A stretch of 64,000 nt of DNA from Microvirga pudoricolor (GCF_016892705.1 NZ_JAFEMB010000008.1:62001-126000); one strand, 5' to 3'; shown: positions 11,201 to 18,209, counted from the first letter of the stretch. Made by a program: numbers and translations. Notes: generated from the letters alone by a model not told the origin.

Positions 11201-13051
11201 GGTGGAACCGGGGACGACGTCCTGAGCGGCGGCACCGGGAACGATACCGACACGATCATCGGAGGCGCCGGTAATGACACGATCGACGTCAGTAATGGGA
11301 ATGACGTCGTCCGGTACACGGCAAGCGGCTTCAGCAATGACATCATCAACGGCTTCGACGCCAATGCCCAGGGAGGACAGGATCTGATCGACCTGAGCGC
11401 ACTTGGCGTGACGGCGGCGAACTTCAGCACCAGAGTTCAACTTCAGGACATCGAAGACGGGACCGTCGACGACACCCTAATCACGGTTCGGGACGCCGAG
11501 AACAACATCATGGGGACGATCCGTCTGGAGGAGCTCGATGTCACAGGCATCACCGTCAGTGACTTCCTGCTTGCCCCGAACGCCCCGACAGTGATCTCTG
11601 GTAGCAACACCGGCACGACCATCAACGGCACCAACGGCGCCGACATTATCGACGGGAACCTCGGGAACGACACGATCAACGCCTCCGGCGGTGATGATAC
11701 GATCATCTGGAACGCCAACACGACAGGTGCGACGGACGGCCGCGACGTGGTCAATGGCGGGACGGAAGGCTCGGCCGGAGACACGTTCGTGATCAATGGC
11801 AACGCCACGGCGGAGACGTACCGGATCTACACACGGGCGGCTTTCGATGCGGTACCGGGCAACACGCTCTTCGGGATCGCGGCTTCGACCGAGATTATTG
11901 TCACGCGAAACGGCACGAACGGCGCATCCGTCATCGCCGAGCTGGCCGAAATCGAGGAGATCAGGATCAACGGCTTCGACCCTGCCGGTGCGGGGGGCGC
12001 AGCGGGAGGCGACACTTTCCAGATCTTCGGCGATTTCTCCGGGACGAACCTGCGCCTGAATACCATCACGATCCTCGGCGACGAGGGCTCTGACACGGTG
12101 GACATCTCCGAACTGACGTCCGCTCACCGGGTCGTGTTCCGGTCCAAGGGCGGCAGCGACACCATCGTCGGGACGCTCAGGCCCCAGGATGTGATCGAAC
12201 TGGAGCCTGGCAGGAAGGCGGATGACTATACGTGGACCGAAAACGGTGATGGAACGACGACAATCGCATGCGGCGCCCATACGGTGACGTTCAAGTGCGA
12301 TGGCCGTCCGACCCTCGCGGAAGCCTCGGTCTCGGTGGAGGAAGGGGTCGTCACTCCGGATCCAGTGGAGCCAGGACCGGCTCCAAGCATCCCCGAGCAG
12401 GCGGGGCCTGACCCAGTGCGTCCGCCCATGGCTTCCGTGGTCGAGGATCTGGTTCTGCAAGGCAACGCCCGTCACAACCGCCTCTCGGGCGGGGACGGCA
12501 ACGACAGCCTCGTTGGGCGTGCCGGGGATGACCGTCTGCATGGTCATGACGGTCACGACAAGCTCTGGGGAGGATCCGGCAACGACCGTCTCAAGGGTGG
12601 CCAGGGTGACGACCGTCTCTCTGGCGGCCAAGGCAATGACCGTCTCGATGGCGGAGCCGGTGACGACCGCATGGCAGGCAACGGCGGTAACGACGTCCTT
12701 CGCGGCGGCGCTGGCGACGATGTCCTAAAAGGCGGTGGGGGCCAAGACCGTCTGTTCGGTGGGTTGGGCGACGACCGGCTGGCCGGTGGATCCGGTAGCG
12801 GCGACCGGATGACGGGAGGATCGGGCGAAGACACTTTCGTGTTCCAGAAGGGCATGGGACGCGACTTCGTTACCGACTTCCGCAACGGCGAAGACATGAT
12901 CGATGTGAGTGGCCTCGGGAAAGTGAATGGGATCTCGGACCTGGCCCTGGACCAAGTCGGCAACGACGTGGAGATCCGTCACGGTAGCGATGTGCTTGTG
13001 CTGGAGGGTGTGTCGATCGCCCAGCTCGACAGCAAGGACTTCGCGTTCTGA
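5213..13051 (+). CDS. Giant secreted RTX haem peroxidase (animal-peroxidase type, MopA-like)
   Basis: A 2,612-residue protein. Residues about 200-920 form an animal-type haem peroxidase domain. Gln254, Asp257 and distal His258 lie in GQFFDHGLD, catalytic Arg509 and Glu512 in GDGRANEN, and EHNR follows. Proximal His641 lies in YRFGHSML, and NLARGRD is further on. By comparison with myeloperoxidase, both haem-ester acids (Asp257, Glu512) are kept, while the Met next to the Glu is Asn513. Three GxDGxxGTADD motifs occur at residues 102, 300 and 415. RTX nonapeptide blocks start near residue 976, interrupted by a beta-sandwich-like segment (about 1507-1668), and end in a dense array and a C-terminal region typical of type I secretion substrates. 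There is no N-terminal signal peptide. The adjacent exporter genes fit. Closest known functional class is the Mn(II)-oxidising peroxidase MopA; substrate here is inferred. GGAG precedes the ATG. Confidence 0.93.
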   Translation: MVQLIKHDLEFILKQIKIAEAHAAGGDLATLVAGYNGNDGLAQAHLLPYGLRTVDGSYNNLLPGRENWGASDQAFPGIFTPQYMNDADGDRYDFNPMPNGPGADGVMGTADDTGVSWYTNNDYANAGGRTGSQPGPGSGTVIDADPRIISNLVVDQTLDNPAAIAAGLTHAGMSGPALMNALGEIVAAHKAVKASAPTGGAEPSAEHTAAKTFLADKLAHYGVEMDGNTVFLPNVSPDEGLSSPFNGWMTIFGQFFDHGLDLVAKGGNGTVYVPLSPDDPLYVPGGQNYIPLTRVSVNPGADGVLGTADDGLGPKNLTTPWVDQNQTYASTASKQVFMREYILGPDGKPMATGHLLEGERGGLATWADLKHQAKTVLGIELTDLNVGNIPLIAADPYGNFIPGPNGYPQLVVGMGPDGKLGTADDILREGNPAAPVSVQGVVLTGHAFLDDIAHAAVPVVNSSGNLVQDSDTGLGYFNADGTAGPQGQRGATAYDNELLDRHFIAGDGRANENIALTAVHQVFHSEHNRVVDMTKAMALQSMDRAFINEWLLTDLTDGQYAIVTSGNPTALLSLAETLHWDGERLFQVGRFTNEMEYQHLVFEEFGRMMQPDIDAFVFEPSADINPSIAAEFAHVVYRFGHSMLRQDIGIIKMVDGKPVVSDVSLFDGFLNPVMYDSLGDAEAASGAIIRGMSRQTGSEIDEFVTDVLRNQLLGIPLDLATINLARGRDVGMPSLQTARTKFFEATGDTLLKPYESWADFALNLKNPASIINFIAAYGTHSSLENTQTNPKTIEQLREAATLLVLGGAGAPADRLDFLNGIGAYANDPKLGGLNDIDFWIGGLAEKKMAFGGMLGSTFSFVFQMTMENLQDADRFYYLSRTQGLNLLNELENNTFAELVMRNTDLGDENSTALPGNLFSAFQMPQLEMDISKQLGADPTSDDPFLGGFSKLVERIDSNNDGIAEYIRVNSNEHFVIGGTEGADTIVAGGGDDAIWGKGGDDKIEAGYGVDKVFGGQGDDIITNAGTDIGEADFLHGNEGNDVIHGGSGLSLIFGNQGNDFIVTGPDGKEAFGGTGNDFILGGTGGDFLLGNEGDDWIEGGQRFDTLAGENSELFFNSTIIGHDVLNGGSGDTDYDGESGDDIMFQNSEGIQRSNGMAGFDWAVHKGDSHAANSDLGIPIFDTQEAFILRDRFDLVEGLSGWKNSDTLTGRAVPVNTRAEAEGTAAIPGPDSPLSSYSNDLLAKNVALINGLSGLVAHLGTGIPVTRVVNGQTVPVLDENGNQERVILSTADASDILLGGGGSDIIKGLAGNDIIDGDKWLNVRIRFVEEGVAYTVDEMAGKVYREADYMNGEPIQGAVPQLGGRLLTDLMFDRTVNPGQLEIVREIVSGNKTGDIDTAVYTDVVANYSFGTNSDGSIFVSHTGFVQPPGNDDLPEDETQPNMRSDGRDTIRNIEKLQFSTSILNVIEGTDAAEVLNGTDQADLIVGKGGSDVLNGGAGNDILIGGTNPAATSVTFADNFDGQASYTDNNGTGSFNGGWTETNDAGGPTGGDVRISGGRLQFATGTGGNETIQRSFSLAGVTSATLSFDYQADDLDQGENVVVEAFNGTSWDVLATLGGDVSNPFSTSLSLSHTAIRFRAVGTFDTGIFGGDENFYIDNLVITATTQEVLNGGSGDDTYVINLGDGTDLIQETSGNDRIVIGAGTLTGLNVFEGAGGDLVLQFNGQQVTVADHFETAGEAVERINLNGASYEGYAFDGDYVVSQDDTGTRTANAGENTLLAGSAGANALAGDAGDDLLFGHDSSDNLDGGDGDDLLVGGAGNDTLVGGLGADVMVGGSGNDTYSVDDADDVVVEVANGGTDEVQTDLAIYTLGANVENLTYTGAGTFNGTGNDLGNRMQGGAGIDTLAGGAGNDTYVVTAGDVIVEVAGGGTDTVESDQSYTLGANLENLTLTGANAVNGIGNDLANVINGNNASNQLFGGGGNDTVNGGDSSDLIDGGTGDDVLSGGTGNDTDTIIGGAGNDTIDVSNGNDVVRYTASGFSNDIINGFDANAQGGQDLIDLSALGVTAANFSTRVQLQDIEDGTVDDTLITVRDAENNIMGTIRLEELDVTGITVSDFLLAPNAPTVISGSNTGTTINGTNGADIIDGNLGNDTINASGGDDTIIWNANTTGATDGRDVVNGGTEGSAGDTFVINGNATAETYRIYTRAAFDAVPGNTLFGIAASTEIIVTRNGTNGASVIAELAEIEEIRINGFDPAGAGGAAGGDTFQIFGDFSGTNLRLNTITILGDEGSDTVDISELTSAHRVVFRSKGGSDTIVGTLRPQDVIELEPGRKADDYTWTENGDGTTTIACGAHTVTFKCDGRPTLAEASVSVEEGVVTPDPVEPGPAPSIPEQAGPDPVRPPMASVVEDLVLQGNARHNRLSGGDGNDSLVGRAGDDRLHGHDGHDKLWGGSGNDRLKGGQGDDRLSGGQGNDRLDGGAGDDRMAGNGGNDVLRGGAGDDVLKGGGGQDRLFGGLGDDRLAGGSGSGDRMTGGSGEDTFVFQKGMGRDFVTDFRNGEDMIDVSGLGKVNGISDLALDQVGNDVEIRHGSDVLVLEGVSIAQLDSKDFAF
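8140..8520 (+). repeat. First RTX calcium-binding repeat block
   Basis: Coding repeats of the GGxGxDxUx type at about residues 976-1102 of the peroxidase, for example GGGDDAIWG, GKGGDDKIEAG and GGQGDDII. Each repeat should bind calcium and fold into a parallel beta-roll once outside the cell. It directly follows the peroxidase domain. Confidence 0.85.
9625..11330 (+). repeat. Central RTX blocks with an inserted beta-sandwich-like segment
   Basis: RTX repeats at about 9625-9730 are followed by a non-RTX segment (9731-10215). This segment has alternating hydrophobic strands and a concluding ENFYIDNLVI-like motif, suggesting a jelly-roll or carbohydrate-binding-like fold. RTX repeats resume to about 11330, with paired copies of a linker resembling YTLGANVENLTYTG and YTLGANLENLTLTG. 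These linkers are common in large RTX proteins. Confidence 0.75.
12460..12840 (+). repeat. C-terminal dense RTX array
   Basis: About a dozen near-tandem nonapeptides (GGDGNDSLV, GRAGDDRLH, GGSGNDRLK, GGQGDDRLS and so on) at residues about 2416-2540. It sits just before the C-terminal segment beginning EDTFVFQKG that typically contains the type I secretion signal. A Pro-rich linker separates it from the preceding domain. Confidence 0.88.
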
Positions 13052-13063
13052 GCCACTGACAGA

Positions 13064-13102
13064 GACCCGCCGGGACATCAGACCCCGCGCTCCCGGCGGG
13101 TC
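13064..13102 (+). terminator. Strong hairpin between peroxidase and exporter genes
   Basis: Twelve-base perfect arms GACCCGCCGGGA (13064-13075) and TCCCGGCGGGTC (13091-13102) with a 15-base loop, followed by CTTTCCTC. It lies 13 bases after the peroxidase stop. It could be a terminator or partial attenuator, letting the substrate be made in excess over the exporter. Confidence 0.65.
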
Positions 13103-13177
13103 CTTTCCTCGCTACCGATATGGGGTCTCAGAAAAAGTTTCTCCACAATCACCACCATCAACGTCAGGGCCGCGACG

Positions 13178-14929
13178 ATGACACGATCCACACAGGGGCA
13201 GCGTCCCAGTCTTTTCGCTTCCTGCCGCGGGGCCATTCTCAGCGTCGCCCTTCTCAGCGGCCTCATCAACATTCTCTACCTGTCGGGCTCCCTGTACATG
13301 ATGGAGGTCTATGACAGAGTTCTGCCGAGCCGCAGCATCCCCACTCTCATCGGCCTATCGGTCATCATCGTCGTTCTCTACGCCTTCCAAGGCCTGTTCG
13401 ACATGGTGCGTGGCCGCATCTTCGCCCGAGTCGGCGCATCTCTCGACGAAGAGTTGAGCCAGCGTGTCTTCCAGTGCCAAGTCGCCGCTCCGCTCAGTGG
13501 GAAAAGCGAGGGCGATGGCCAGCAGCCGCTGCGCGATCTCGATCAGGTTCGCGCTTTCCTGGCCGGGGGCGGCCCATCCGCATTGTTCGATCTGCCGTGG
13601 ATTCCGCTGTACCTGTTCATCTGCTTCGCATTTCATCCCTTGCTCGGTTGGGTGACGGTCGCGGGTGCCTCAGTTCTGGTCGCCATCACAGTCGCCACCG
13701 ACGTCATGACCCGACACGCGACCAAGAATGCCGTGGGCGCAGCCTCCGTGCGGAACGGCATCGGTGACGGCGCGCGCCGCAATGCCGAGGTCGTGCGGGC
13801 TTTGGGGATGGCCGGCCGGATCGGAGCGCTCTGGGCCGATGCGAACGCGCGGTATCTCGCGCACCAGCAGCGCGCCTCGGACGTGTCGGGCGGGCTTGGG
13901 GCGTTTTCGAAGGTTCTGCGCATGCTGCTGCAATCCGCCGTCCTTGGTGTCGGCGCCTATTTGGTGATCGACGGCCAGGCGACCGGCGGTATCATGATCG
14001 CTTCATCGATCCTGGTTTCGCGAGCGCTCGCACCCGTGGAACTGTCCATCGCCAACTGGAAGGGGTTCGTTTCCGCGCGTCAGGGATGGGCCCGCCTGGG
14101 CCAGCTGCTGGCAGACGCCCCGCAAGGCGCGGAAGCGATCAAGCTTCCGGCGCCCAGGGGCAGCCTGTCAGTCGAGAGCGCGGGCTCGGGCGCCCCCAAG
14201 AGCCAACGTTTTGCCGTCCAGGATGTGAGTTTCGAGCTCAAAGCCAGCATGGGTCTTGGCATCATCGGCCCAAGCGCATCCGGCAAGTCGTCGCTTGCCC
14301 GCATGCTGGTGGGCGTTTGGCCGACGTGGCGTGGAAAGGTCCGCCTCGACGGCGCAGCGCTCGAACAGTGGAGTGCGGAAGATCTGGGAGCTCATGTCGG
14401 GTATCTCCCGCAGGACGTCGCTCTGTTTGCCGGGACGGTGGCCCAAAACATCGCCCGTTTCCACCCGAACCCGAAGCCCGAGACCGTCATCGCGGCCGCC
14501 AGGGCCGCGGACGTGCACGACATGATCTTGCGACTGCCCGACGGATACGAGACGCAGATCGGGGAGGGGGGAGGGGGTCTGTCCGGCGGCCAGCGTCAAC
14601 GGATCGGGCTGGCACGGGCGCTGTACGGCAACCCGTTCCTGGTCGTTCTCGACGAGCCGAATTCGAACCTGGACAGCGAAGGCGAACATGCCCTCACTCA
14701 AGCCATTCTAGGGATCCGGGCGCGCGGCGGCGTCGTCGTGGTCATCGCCCACAGACCAAGCGCCCTCGCCGGGCTGGATCATCTTCTCATCATGGACGAG
14801 GGCCGCGTGCGCAGCTTCGGTCCGAAGGACGAGGTGATCGGCAAGGTCATTCGTCCGGTGCCGTCCGGTGACCCTCAGCAACCCAATCCGGCGACGCATG
14901 TCGCGTCAATTCGTGAGGCCGTGTCATGA
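13178..14929 (+). CDS. Type I secretion ABC transporter (PrtD/RTX exporter family)
   Basis: A 583-residue inner-membrane half-transporter that fuses a membrane domain (about residues 15-300, several hydrophobic helices) to an ATPase domain. The ATPase shows Walker A GPSASGKSS, signature [15 protein letters not shown], and Walker B FLVVLDEPNSNLD. The length and lack of an N-terminal C39 peptidase-like domain place it with PrtD/AprD-type exporters that move RTX proteins straight to the outside. It should dimerise and form a trans-envelope channel with the membrane-fusion protein encoded immediately downstream (4-base overlap) and a TolC-like protein encoded elsewhere. The upstream RTX peroxidase is the obvious substrate. 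Confidence 0.95.
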   Translation: MTRSTQGQRPSLFASCRGAILSVALLSGLINILYLSGSLYMMEVYDRVLPSRSIPTLIGLSVIIVVLYAFQGLFDMVRGRIFARVGASLDEELSQRVFQCQVAAPLSGKSEGDGQQPLRDLDQVRAFLAGGGPSALFDLPWIPLYLFICFAFHPLLGWVTVAGASVLVAITVATDVMTRHATKNAVGAASVRNGIGDGARRNAEVVRALGMAGRIGALWADANARYLAHQQRASDVSGGLGAFSKVLRMLLQSAVLGVGAYLVIDGQATGGIMIASSILVSRALAPVELSIANWKGFVSARQGWARLGQLLADAPQGAEAIKLPAPRGSLSVESAGSGAPKSQRFAVQDVSFELKASMGLGIIGPSASGKSSLARMLVGVWPTWRGKVRLDGAALEQWSAEDLGAHVGYLPQDVALFAGTVAQNIARFHPNPKPETVIAAARAADVHDMILRLPDGYETQIGEGGGGLSGGQRQRIGLARALYGNPFLVVLDEPNSNLDSEGEHALTQAILGIRARGGVVVVIAHRPSALAGLDHLLIMDEGRVRSFGPKDEVIGKVIRPVPSGDPQQPNPATHVASIREAVS

Positions 14930-16236
14930 TCAAGTCCTCTCCATCCCCCGCCCGCGCATCGATCCGCCGGCACACACGCCTCGCCCTCGGTGGCGCCGTC
15001 GCTCTCGTCGGCGGGTTGGGAGGATGGGCCTGCGTCACCGAGCTGTCGGGAGCCGTCATGGCGCCAGGGACGGTCGTCGTGGACAGCCACGTCAAGAAGG
15101 TGCAGCACCCCACGGGCGGTGTGGTCGGCGAGATCCTCGCCCGCGATGGCGACCACGTTCAAGCTGGTGACGTTATTGTTCGCCTGGACGAGACGGTAGC
15201 GCGTGCAAACCGTGCCATGGTCACCAAAAGCATCGACGAAATGACCATCCGCAGAGCAAGGCTCGAGGCGGAACGCGATGGTCAGGATCAGGTCCGCTTC
15301 CCGGCAGATCTGATGGTCCGCGCCGCCGATCCTGAGCTCGCGGGCCTGATCAGTGGCGAACGCCGCCTGTTCGACAACCGCCACTTGGCCCGCAGCGGTC
15401 AGAAATCCCAGCTCAAGGAGAGGATCGCGCAGCTTCAGGAGCAGATTGACGGGACACAGTTGCAGGCAGCCGCCAAGGCAGACGAGATTAAGCTGATCCA
15501 GGACGAGCTGACCGGCGTGCAGGAACTGTGGCGCAAGAACCTGGTGCCAATCACGCGTCTCAACTCCCTCAAACGCGAGGAGACCCGCCTACGGGGCGAG
15601 CGAGGCGCCTTGATTTCGTCCATTGCTCAAGCCAAGGGCCGTATCAGCGAAACCGAGCTGCAGGTCATGCAGATCGAGCAGGACCTGCGCAGCGAGGTTT
15701 CGACTGAACTTCGCGAGTTGCAGGCGAAGGTCGCGGAGCTGGTGGAGCGCAAGGTTGCGGCTGACGATCAATTGAAGCGGATCGACATTCGGGCGCCGCA
15801 GGACGGGATCGTTCACCAGTCAGTAGTTCATACGGTGGGCGGCGTCATTGCGCCCGGCGATACGATCATGCTAGTCATGCCCGAGGGTGACGCGCTGTCG
15901 ATCGAAGTCAAGGTCGCGCCTCAGGATATCGATCAGCTTCGCCAGGGTCTCGATACGGTGCTTCGCCTGTCCGCCTTCAATCAGCGCACGACGCCGGAGA
16001 TCATGGGACGCGTGACGCGCATCGCGGCCGATCTCGTAACGGACGAGCGCAGCGGCCTGTCGCATTATCCCGTGCGGATCACGATCGCGGATGGCGAGTG
16101 GAGCAAACTGGGGGGCTCGAAGCTGCTCCCGGGAATGCCGGTGGAAGGCTTCATCCAGACCGGATATCGCACCGTTCTCTCCTACTTGACCAAGCCGTTG
16201 ACCGACAATGCCATGCGAGCATTCCGCGAGGAATAG
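14926..16236 (+). CDS. HlyD-family membrane fusion protein of type I secretion system
   Basis: A 436-residue periplasmic adaptor. A short cytoplasmic N-terminus and one membrane anchor (about residues 20-42) are followed by a lipoyl/barrel half-motif (VQHPTGGVVGEILARDGD), a long alpha-helical coiled-coil hairpin (about 90-280), and the second barrel part (DIRAPQDGIVHQSVVH). The C-terminal region is the typical beta-barrel of the HlyD/PrtE family. Its ATG overlaps the stop codon of the exporter gene (ATGA), indicating translational coupling. A hairpin with UUCG loop follows 40 bases after its stop. It bridges the ABC transporter to an outer-membrane channel that is not encoded in this window. 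Confidence 0.94.
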   Translation: MIKSSPSPARASIRRHTRLALGGAVALVGGLGGWACVTELSGAVMAPGTVVVDSHVKKVQHPTGGVVGEILARDGDHVQAGDVIVRLDETVARANRAMVTKSIDEMTIRRARLEAERDGQDQVRFPADLMVRAADPELAGLISGERRLFDNRHLARSGQKSQLKERIAQLQEQIDGTQLQAAAKADEIKLIQDELTGVQELWRKNLVPITRLNSLKREETRLRGERGALISSIAQAKGRISETELQVMQIEQDLRSEVSTELRELQAKVAELVERKVAADDQLKRIDIRAPQDGIVHQSVVHTVGGVIAPGDTIMLVMPEGDALSIEVKVAPQDIDQLRQGLDTVLRLSAFNQRTTPEIMGRVTRIAADLVTDERSGLSHYPVRITIADGEWSKLGGSKLLPGMPVEGFIQTGYRTVLSYLTKPLTDNAMRAFREE

Positions 16237-16275
16237 CCCGCCCGGCCACGGGAGGCCGTGACATGATGTCTGTCG

Positions 16276-16299
16276 TGCGAGGTTCTTCGGAACCTCGCA
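16276..16299 (+). terminator. Hairpin with UUCG tetraloop after secretion genes
   Basis: Perfect 10-base arms TGCGAGGTTC (16276-16285) and GAACCTCGCA (16290-16299) enclose the very stable loop TTCG. A weakly T-rich stretch follows. Probably the terminator of the exporter operon, though it lacks a long U-run. Confidence 0.6.
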
Positions 16300-16326
16300 T
16301 TCACCTCTCGGACCACCAGGAAGGCC

Positions 16327-16638
16327 GTGAACATGTCGGAGAGGCGAGCCCCATGCGACTGGGACGAAGAGTCCATCCATGGATTGGTCGAGCGGCTATC
16401 AGCCATGCTCACGGCCCAGAGGCTCGTGGTCGATTCCCTCGTTCATGTCCTCAGCCTCGAGCAGGGTGTTCTGTCGTCGGCGGGACTTCTGCGGGTCCTG
16501 GATGTCGTCCACGACGAAATAGGAGTCAGTCTCGGGTTCGACGACATGATCGTCGGCGCTTTTCGCGAGCACCGTGACGGCTTGCGGCAGCTCATTCTCG
16601 ATGGGGCGATCCAGGGGCTGGAGCGGGCGTCGAACTGA
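16327..16638 (+). CDS. Small predicted alpha-helical protein, unknown function
   Basis: About 103 residues; start is GTG 16327, or ATG 16333 six bases later, behind the purine-rich AGGAAGG at 16319-16325. The composition is acidic, leucine-rich and helical, with no signal peptide or membrane segment, and I recognise no domain. It lies between the exporter terminator and the convergent response regulator, ending only 3 bases before that gene's stop. The ORF extends cleanly and its codon use resembles its neighbours. Its position suggests a possible accessory or regulatory role in the peroxidase locus, which is inference only. Confidence 0.6.
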   Translation: MNMSERRAPCDWDEESIHGLVERLSAMLTAQRLVVDSLVHVLSLEQGVLSSAGLLRVLDVVHDEIGVSLGFDDMIVGAFREHRDGLRQLILDGAIQGLERASN

Positions 16639-16641
16639 CGA

Positions 16642-17319
16642 TCAGTTCACGCGGTTCTCGTTCTGCCGCCGCCGCGAGGCCATCAGAACGGCCTCCACCC
16701 GGTTGCGGACCGAGAGCTTCTGGAGGATTCGGGTCACGTGGTGCTTGATGGTTTTCTCGCTCAAGGCCAACTTATTGCCGATCTCCTTGTTACTGCGTCC
16801 TTCGACCATGATGGACAGGACCTGGCTCTCGCGCTGAGTGAGGCCCGCCAGGGGATCGCGGACCGGAGGCTCCGCCGTCCGGATGGCGCTCCGGCTGAGC
16901 AATTGCACCGCAAGGGAGGGCGTGAGGTACCGGTCGCCCTGGTGGATCGCGCGAATGGCCGACGCGAGCTCCACGCCGCCACTCCCTTTCAGCAGGTATC
17001 CGAAGGCGCCCTTGCCGAGCGCAGCGCTGACCGTTTCGGTATCGTCCTTCATGGACAGAACCAGGACCTTGCCGGACCCCGTCGCGGCGATCTCCTCGAC
17101 GGCCGCCAAGCCTCCTCCCGGCATGCAGATGTCGCAGACCATAACGTCCGGCCGGAGGCTCTGGGCCATCCGAACCGCCTCGTCGGCGGAGCCGCCGGTC
17201 CCGACGATCTCGAAATCCCCGTATCGTTCCAGCGTATGGGCAAGGCCCTCTCGGAACAGAGGATGATCGTCGACGATACCGACTCGGATCTTGGGGAACA
17301 CGGGGCCGCTCCGGCTCAC
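16642..17319 (-). CDS. NarL/FixJ-family response regulator (paralogue of the one at 2.8 kb)
   Basis: A 225-residue regulator. Its receiver domain has the pocket GIVDDHPLFREG, phospho-acceptor Asp63 (VCDICMPGGG) and Lys111 (GYLLKG). The LuxR-type helix-turn-helix begins LTQRESQVLSIMVEG at about residue 160. Sequence order and motifs closely parallel the regulator at 2803-3447, suggesting duplication or co-regulation by the same kinase. No kinase gene adjoins it. It is convergent with the small gene at 16.3 kb. DNA-binding role is firm; target genes are unknown. Confidence 0.92.
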   Translation of the reverse strand: MSRSGPVFPKIRVGIVDDHPLFREGLAHTLERYGDFEIVGTGGSADEAVRMAQSLRPDVMVCDICMPGGGLAAVEEIAATGSGKVLVLSMKDDTETVSAALGKGAFGYLLKGSGGVELASAIRAIHQGDRYLTPSLAVQLLSRSAIRTAEPPVRDPLAGLTQRESQVLSIMVEGRSNKEIGNKLALSEKTIKHHVTRILQKLSVRNRVEAVLMASRRRQNENRVN

Positions 17320-17903
17320 TGGATGGGTGTCGGGACAGGTCCCGTAAAGGTTCGGTTCGCTGACGCTCTGAGAGGGTGATGCTGCCCGCTTTCGCAGATA
17401 TCACAGCTCAGAGGGGCTGCCGGACTTCAGACGTGACCAATCCTTCCAATGCAACTTGGCGTCGAGACTACGCATTTGTTAGCGTTTGAGCACCAGTGCG
17501 AAAGTTGTAGCGATCGATCGGGCTTGCAGGGACGGATCATTCAACCCGTCCGGTCTTCTCGAATGTTCGCCATTTCCGAGCTTGGCTGAAGTCGATAAAA
17601 TTCATTTTTGTCAGATACTTATGAAACTCGCGTTCTGGTTAGAAAACTCCGTCGACTTCTCGGAACTCCCGCAAATCCATGCAATAACCTGGCGTTTAGC
17701 CACAAATAGGTAGAACTGAATCGTTGTGACATTCAGGTCTGAAGGAAGGTTCTGGAGCCTCTGAGTGACGCCGGCGACCTGCCGAGAGGCTCGTCTCTTC
17801 GAGCGAGAGCCGCTTTCCGGATGATGGGGCCGGATGGATCCGGGTTTGGGTCGGGCGGGAAAAAAGGGCCCGGGACGCATGCCTATCCGGCCTCCCAAAC
17901 CTG
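17320..17903. other. Long intergenic region upstream of tRNA-Gln
   Basis: Roughly 580 bases with lower GC content than the genes around it (notably 17580-17720). Open frames here are short, lack ribosome-binding sites and show no recognisable protein. I see no gene in it; the left part should hold the promoter of the minus-strand response regulator. Confidence 0.6.
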
Positions 17904-17932
17904 TTGACACGCGGGGCAAGACCCCCTATCTC
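17904..17932 (+). promoter_or_regulatory. Candidate sigma-70 promoter for tRNA-Gln
   Basis: A perfect -35 hexamer TTGACA at 17904-17909 is followed after exactly 17 bases by TATCTC at 17927-17932. Transcription would begin near 17940, about 80 bases before the tRNA gene. Confidence 0.55.
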
Positions 17933-18018
17933 AGCGCCACCACGCGCCGCCCTCGCCGTATCTTTGCCTCGGATCGGAACGACGATCATCGAAAGGCGAA
18001 GTTTTCCAAGGGCTTCGG

Positions 18019-18092
18019 TGGGGGATAGTTTAATGGTAGAACAGCGGACTCTGACTCCGTTAGTCTTGGTTCGAATCCAGGTCCCCCAGCCA
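18019..18092 (+). tRNA. tRNA-Gln (anticodon CUG)
   Basis: A 74-base gene including encoded CCA. The acceptor arms TGGGGGA and TCCCCCA pair over seven positions. The anticodon stem-loop GCGGACTCTGACTCCGT presents CTG, and the T-arm contains GGTTCGAATCC. It reads CAG codons and resembles bacterial tRNA-Gln throughout. Confidence 0.96.
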
Positions 18093-18209
18093 CTTCCGCT
18101 CCATCCAAATCGTCCAGCAAAATTTGGCAGGTAGTGGTTGCGCGGCCTTAGCGAGACCGTTGTCCGACGCAAAATCTTAAGAACCAAGTTCGAGCGCAGC
18201 GAGTCGTAG

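Noticed and set aside
9956..12631. Long minus-strand open frames (494 and 384 codons) across the RTX region
   Set aside because: They lie opposite the RTX-encoding strand, whose biased repetitive codons leave the opposite frame open; no domain, start site or codon pattern supports them.
12460..12840. Short tandem repeats that might suggest a CRISPR array
   Set aside because: Units are in-frame nonapeptide RTX repeats of a coding region without unique spacers, and no cas genes occur.
17486..17713. 75-codon plus-strand frame in the long intergenic gap
   Set aside because: No ribosome-binding site, no conserved-looking sequence and lower GC than coding neighbours.
18019..18092. tRNA-Gln as an integration site for a mobile element
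   Set aside because: No integrase gene or repeated copy of the tRNA 3' end was seen nearby; the peroxidase island ends about 700 bases before it without boundary repeats.
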